Positions 60,457-64,000 of a stretch of 64,000 nucleotides of DNA are shown piece after piece. Position numbers and translations under genes: made by a program. Positions within the stretch are counted from its first letter, which is position 1, and each line of letters starts with the position of its first letter. Source of the stretch: Actinomyces marmotae. Lineage in GTDB: Bacteria > Actinomycetota > Actinomycetes > Actinomycetales > Actinomycetaceae. The DNA lies in NCBI RefSeq assembly GCF_013177295.1, contig NZ_CP053642.1, forward strand, positions 1,674,001 to 1,738,000. The letters run 5' to 3'. Under the pieces are notes generated by a model. It made no database searches. It saw only the letters and a list, made by a program, of their open reading frames with translations, and was not told the origin of the DNA.

Positions 60457-61935
60457 TCACTTCATCGCGTTGATCGCGCGCAGCGAGCCCATGAGGGATC
60501 TCCGGTTGAGGGCGAGCACCGCCGCGGTTACGGCGGTGAAGACGACCACCGCGATCACGGGCACGGGGGCGCCGATCGAGAGCAGCGCCCAGCGCGCCCC
60601 GGCGCCCGCGGCCGCGGCCGCCAGCGCGCTCAAGACGTAGAGGGCCAGGTCGTGGGGGTCGAAGGCCGAGCGCAGGCTCCCCTCGATCTCCTTCAGGCTC
60701 AGGCGCAGGAGGGCCCAGGTCATCGCCGCGTTGACGACGACGGAGGCCACGGCCGGCCCGATGAAGCCGATGAGGGCGTAGAGCGCGGGGCACAGCGCCG
60801 CGTTGGCGGCGACGGCGACCAGGGAGACCGCCATGAGCGCGCGGGTCCTGCCGGCGGCGGACAGGATGAGCGAGAGGCTGGCGAAGCGCACCATGGCGGT
60901 GACGAGGTAGAGGCAGAAGACGGCCAGGCCATCGAGGTAGCGGGCGCCGTAGAGGACCTGCACGACCTCGGGGGCGACCACGAGGCAGGCCACAGCGAAG
61001 GTGCCGGTAGTCAGGTAGCCGACGGCCAGGTAGTGCCGGAAGAGCTCGCGGATACGCTCCTTCTGGTCGGCGCCGATGTAGCGGGTGACGATCGGCACGA
61101 TGACGGTGAGGAAGGAGGCGGAGATGAGGTCCAGGGGCAGGACCATGGAGGCGTTGGAGTAGACGGCGTAGCGCTCGGTGGGCTCGTTCAAGCCGATGAC
61201 CAGCGCGCCGATCTGCCTCATGAGGGTGGCCGTCAGCACGTAGACACCCATGGGCAGGGCGAGCCCCAGGATCTGGCGGATGCGGCGCCAGTTGGGCAGC
61301 GACGGCCACACGGGGTACTGCCAGCGCCTGAAGCCGTTCCAGAACCACAGAAGGGACGCCGCGTCGAGGGCGAGGAGCATCGCGAACAGGATCGCCAGGT
61401 CAGAGGTGATGGTGGCCGTGACGAGGACGGCGATGAACTTCAGTGCCGCCAGCACGAGGTTGCGGATCGCGATGACCCGCGCCTGCCCGATCGAGACGAT
61501 GAGGACCTGGAAGACGCTGGTCATGTTCGTGAGCATGGGCCGCGCCATGAGCAGGATGATGAGCGGGGGCAGCAGGGGGTTGGAGAAGTAGTCGCCGATG
61601 GCGCCCTGGGCGAGGATCATCGCCAGGGCGGTCACCAGGCCCACGGCCATCTGGATCATGACGATGGCGCGCACGTAGGCCCGCGAGAGGCGCCGCTTCC
61701 CGCCGCGGTTGAAGAAGTAGTTGACGGCGTCGGCCATCCCCAGGATGGTGGAGTCCGAGCAGATGGTCACCAGGAGCACGCCCTGCGCGTAGGTGCCGTA
61801 GTCGGTCAGCGACAGGCTGTGCGACAGGATCATGGTGTTGGCCATGGTCGAGCCCAGCGTCACGATCTTGACACTGGCCAGGAGCAGGGAGTCGACGGCG
61901 CTGCCGGTGGCGCGGCGGGGCAGGATCCTTCTCAC
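60457..61935 (-). CDS. Polysaccharide flippase (Wzx/oligosaccharide flippase family)
   Basis: A 492-aa membrane protein with 12 or more helices of the MATE/Wzx fold. It would flip the lipid-linked repeat unit. It begins after a short basic N-terminus with [22 protein letters not shown] and has [15 protein letters not shown] typical of the family. The GTG at 61935 overlaps the acyltransferase stop (GTGA). A longer open frame upstream lies in the acyltransferase gene and is not used. Confidence 0.88.
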   Translation of the reverse strand: MRRILPRRATGSAVDSLLLASVKIVTLGSTMANTMILSHSLSLTDYGTYAQGVLLVTICSDSTILGMADAVNYFFNRGGKRRLSRAYVRAIVMIQMAVGLVTALAMILAQGAIGDYFSNPLLPPLIILLMARPMLTNMTSVFQVLIVSIGQARVIAIRNLVLAALKFIAVLVTATITSDLAILFAMLLALDAASLLWFWNGFRRWQYPVWPSLPNWRRIRQILGLALPMGVYVLTATLMRQIGALVIGLNEPTERYAVYSNASMVLPLDLISASFLTVIVPIVTRYIGADQKERIRELFRHYLAVGYLTTGTFAVACLVVAPEVVQVLYGARYLDGLAVFCLYLVTAMVRFASLSLILSAAGRTRALMAVSLVAVAANAALCPALYALIGFIGPAVASVVVNAAMTWALLRLSLKEIEGSLRSAFDPHDLALYVLSALAAAAAGAGARWALLSIGAPVPVIAVVVFTAVTAAVLALNRRSLMGSLRAINAMK

Positions 61936-62531
61936 CGCAGCCTCTTGACGACCCGGGCGGGGTTGCCCGCGACGATCGAGTAGGGCGGCACGTCCTTGGT
62001 CACGACGGAGTGCGCGGCCACCACCGAGCCGCGTCCGATGGTCACCCCCTTGAGCACCATCGTGTACTCCCCGATCCACACGTTGTCCTCGATGACCACG
62101 GGGGCGGCGTCGGCCTCGGTCCAGTCCCACAGGGGCCCGCCGTGCTCGCCCCGCGTCATGCGCAGGCGGGCCTCGGGATCAGTGGGATGGCTGTTGTGGT
62201 CGAAGATGTGGGCGTGCGTGGAGATGATGACGTCGGAGCCGATGCGGATCGACTCGACGGCGCCGATGAGGGTGGCCCCCGCCCCGCCGATCCAGCAGTG
62301 GGAGCCGATGGAGATGGATCCCGCGCCTCGCGTCATGAGGGTGGCGTCGAGGAAGACGTGGTCTCCGATGGTCACGGAGGGGGCGCGCGTGGAGCCGGCG
62401 GAGCAGCGGGCGAAGGAGCCCAGGCGCAGGTCCTCGCCGGCGCGCAGCGCCCCGGCCGAGGAGGCGCGGCGGAACTGGGAGGCGGACAGGCGGCGTCGCG
62501 CGCCATGGATCACTCGTGAGGGCAGGCTCAT
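61932..62531 (-). CDS. Left-handed beta-helix acyltransferase (WcaF/hexapeptide family)
   Basis: A 199-aa trimeric acyltransferase, probably an O-acetyltransferase acting on a sugar of the repeat unit. Hexapeptide repeats run from [10 protein letters not shown] to [17 protein letters not shown], and the catalytic His is probably in [11 protein letters not shown]. It ends with [15 protein letters not shown], typical of the family. The ATG overlaps the preceding stop and has GGAG upstream. Confidence 0.92.
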   Translation of the reverse strand: MSLPSRVIHGARRRLSASQFRRASSAGALRAGEDLRLGSFARCSAGSTRAPSVTIGDHVFLDATLMTRGAGSISIGSHCWIGGAGATLIGAVESIRIGSDVIISTHAHIFDHNSHPTDPEARLRMTRGEHGGPLWDWTEADAAPVVIEDNVWIGEYTMVLKGVTIGRGSVVAAHSVVTKDVPPYSIVAGNPARVVKRLR

Positions 62532-63865
62532 CGCACGGCGCTCCTATCGATGGGGCCGGTCTCGGCGGCGCGAGGGCCGCCTGTCAGCTCGGGAACCCGG
62601 CTGGCGAGGAAGGGAATGAGGATGAACAGGGCCATGTTGTAGATGTAGATCTCGCTGACAGCCATCACCGACATCGCCGCGTAGACGGAGGTTAGGGCGG
62701 CACGGGCGCGCGGGTCGCAGCTCGAGCGGTCCATCCGGGCGCTGGCCACCCACAGCAGGGCGACGAAGAGGCCCACGGCGATCAGCCCGCCGTCGTGCAT
62801 GATCTGCAGGTACTGGTTGTGGGCCTGCCACAGGCCGCCGTCGGCGCCGGGGACGAACCTGCCGAACTCGTGGTTGATGCCGTGGCCCAGCAGCGGGGAG
62901 TCCGCGAGGATCGGCAGGGCGGAGTCCCAGATGTCCGTGCGCCCGGTCAGCGTGAGCGACTTGCCCAGGGCGCCCTCGATGAGGGAGGTGAACAGGAGGT
63001 GGATCCGGGCCACCACGACGAGCAACGTGATGACGAGCCCGCCCACGGTGACGGCCCTCATGGACAGCAGGCCCCGCCCGTGGGGCCTCAGGGCGATCAC
63101 GACGTAGGTGATGGCCGCGATAGCAGTGCCCACCAGGGCCGTGGCCACATGGAGGGAGGCGATCTGGAGCAGGCCGGAGCCCACGGCGATCACTGAGCGC
63201 CAGCCCCAGCGCCTGGGTGAGGTCGAGTCGTAGAGGAACGCCAGCATCGTGGCCGGGAAGATCGTGTCGGTGACCCTGGTGCGGATGCCCAGGAGGTAGG
63301 AGGGCTGGGAGAACTGGGCGCCCGCGGCCGCGTCCTTGGAGATCCCCAGGAGGATCATCGCGGCGTTGACCATGAGGTAGAGCAGGAGGAGGTCGGTCAG
63401 GACCCTCAGGAGCCGCCTGCGCGAGTCCTCATCGGCGCCGACGTGCAACTCGATGACCATGAGCACGCTCACCTGGGCGACGGAGGCGTAGCCCCAGTTG
63501 AGCAGGTCGCCATCGCCCAGCAGCGTGGGTGGCAGGTAGGCGAGCCGGTAGAGGATGAAGAGCGTCAGCGTGGCCGACAGGGCCGCCCGGCGGGCGAGGT
63601 GGGCTAGGACGAGCCCGAGGAAGATGACGGCGGTGAGGGCCTTGACCAGGGGGGCCAGGGACGCGCTCTCATCGACCAGGCTTGGCTTCATGAGGATCCC
63701 GCAGATCATCATGAGCCCGAGGTAGCGCAGTGGGTAGCAGCGCCGGGCGAAGCCGACGAGGGCCTCCTTGAGGGCGCCGGCCGTGCCGGTCGCGGCGCCG
63801 TCGCCCCATCGGGGCCGCGGGCGCCGGGAACCGGTTCTGGTGATCATCTCAGCGGTAGAGGTCAC
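62528..63865 (-). CDS. O-antigen ligase/Wzy polymerase family protein
   Basis: A 445-aa membrane protein with 10-12 helices. A long extracytoplasmic loop contains [28 protein letters not shown], characteristic of the WaaL/Wzy family. It would polymerise repeat units outside the membrane. The start is GTG with GGAGG six bases upstream, overlapping the end of the next glycosyltransferase by 17 bp. Confidence 0.9.
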   Translation of the reverse strand: MTSTAEMITRTGSRRPRPRWGDGAATGTAGALKEALVGFARRCYPLRYLGLMMICGILMKPSLVDESASLAPLVKALTAVIFLGLVLAHLARRAALSATLTLFILYRLAYLPPTLLGDGDLLNWGYASVAQVSVLMVIELHVGADEDSRRRLLRVLTDLLLLYLMVNAAMILLGISKDAAAGAQFSQPSYLLGIRTRVTDTIFPATMLAFLYDSTSPRRWGWRSVIAVGSGLLQIASLHVATALVGTAIAAITYVVIALRPHGRGLLSMRAVTVGGLVITLLVVVARIHLLFTSLIEGALGKSLTLTGRTDIWDSALPILADSPLLGHGINHEFGRFVPGADGGLWQAHNQYLQIMHDGGLIAVGLFVALLWVASARMDRSSCDPRARAALTSVYAAMSVMAVSEIYIYNMALFILIPFLASRVPELTGGPRAAETGPIDRSAVR

Positions 63866-64000
63866 AGTAGGCCTCCATCATGGCTCGTGCGGAGTGGTCC
63901 TCCGCCGTGGCGAGCGCCGCGCGGCTGAGTCGGCCGTAGAACTCTGGGTCCTCCCAGATCCTGGCCACGGCGGCGGCGATCTCCTGGGCGGCCTGGGGGC
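63849..64000 (-). CDS. Glycosyltransferase, C-terminal fragment (runs off the window)
   Basis: The last ~50 codons of a gene entering from beyond 64000. They read QAAQEIAAAVARIWEDPEFY, then a helix, ending [11 protein letters not shown]. This is the look of the C-terminal helix of a GT4 glycosyltransferase, and its position in the Wzx/Wzy operon agrees. The rest is outside the window. Confidence 0.65.
   Translation of the reverse strand, partial: PQAAQEIAAAVARIWEDPEFYGRLSRAALATAEDHSARAMMEAYCDLYR

Overview
The window is high-GC DNA from an actinobacterium, most likely Actinomyces or a close relative. The support is high GC with Actinobacteria-type proteins, a gatCAB operon, an actinobacterial 16S-23S-5S operon without spacer tRNAs, many 4-bp ATGA/GTGA gene overlaps, and XcbB/CpsF and DUF6270 capsule genes. 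A 16S comparison (complement of 44171-45712) would settle the genus; I could not run it.

Region 1 (about 0.2-23.7 kb) makes a surface polymer of the teichoic-acid/ABC-export type. A plus-strand operon holds a FlaA1/CapD-type nucleotide-sugar enzyme, a WecA/TagO-type initiating transferase, two GT4 glycosyltransferases, a TagG/TagH-type ABC exporter and a DUF6270 protein. Facing it, a minus-strand series holds a large CDP-glycerol glycerophosphotransferase, an LCP ligase, a WecC-type dehydrogenase, TagD, a second TagF-type polymerase, two tandem XcbB/CpsF paralogues and a two-domain glycosyltransferase. Together they suggest synthesis, polymerisation, export and wall attachment of a polymer with glycerol-phosphate linkages.

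Region 2 (23.7-38.7 kb) is metabolic and transport DNA: ilvE, leuB and ilvBNC for branched-chain amino acids, an AspT/YidE-type transporter, a ThrE-type exporter, and a LacI-regulated uptake operon (binding protein, two permeases, intracellular GH32 fructosidase). A clear palindromic operator overlaps the promoter of that operon.

Region 3 (38.7-46.3 kb) is an rRNA operon on the minus strand. Downstream of it are about 1.4 kb of non-coding DNA containing two copies of a roughly 400-bp module. Each module has a head-to-head array of 19-bp repeats next to a T-tailed hairpin. This is the least explained structure in the window.

Region 4 (46.3-55.7 kb) is housekeeping: malic enzyme, gatCAB, an L,D-transpeptidase, ndk and a folC with a long N-terminal extension.

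Region 5 (55.8-64 kb, running off the end) is a second, Wzx/Wzy-type polysaccharide locus: UDP-glucose dehydrogenase, polyprenyl glycosylphosphotransferase, a Wzz/BY-kinase-like protein with a degenerate P-loop, flippase, acyltransferase, O-antigen ligase/polymerase and the end of a glycosyltransferase. The window therefore carries two separate surface-polymer pathways around a housekeeping core.
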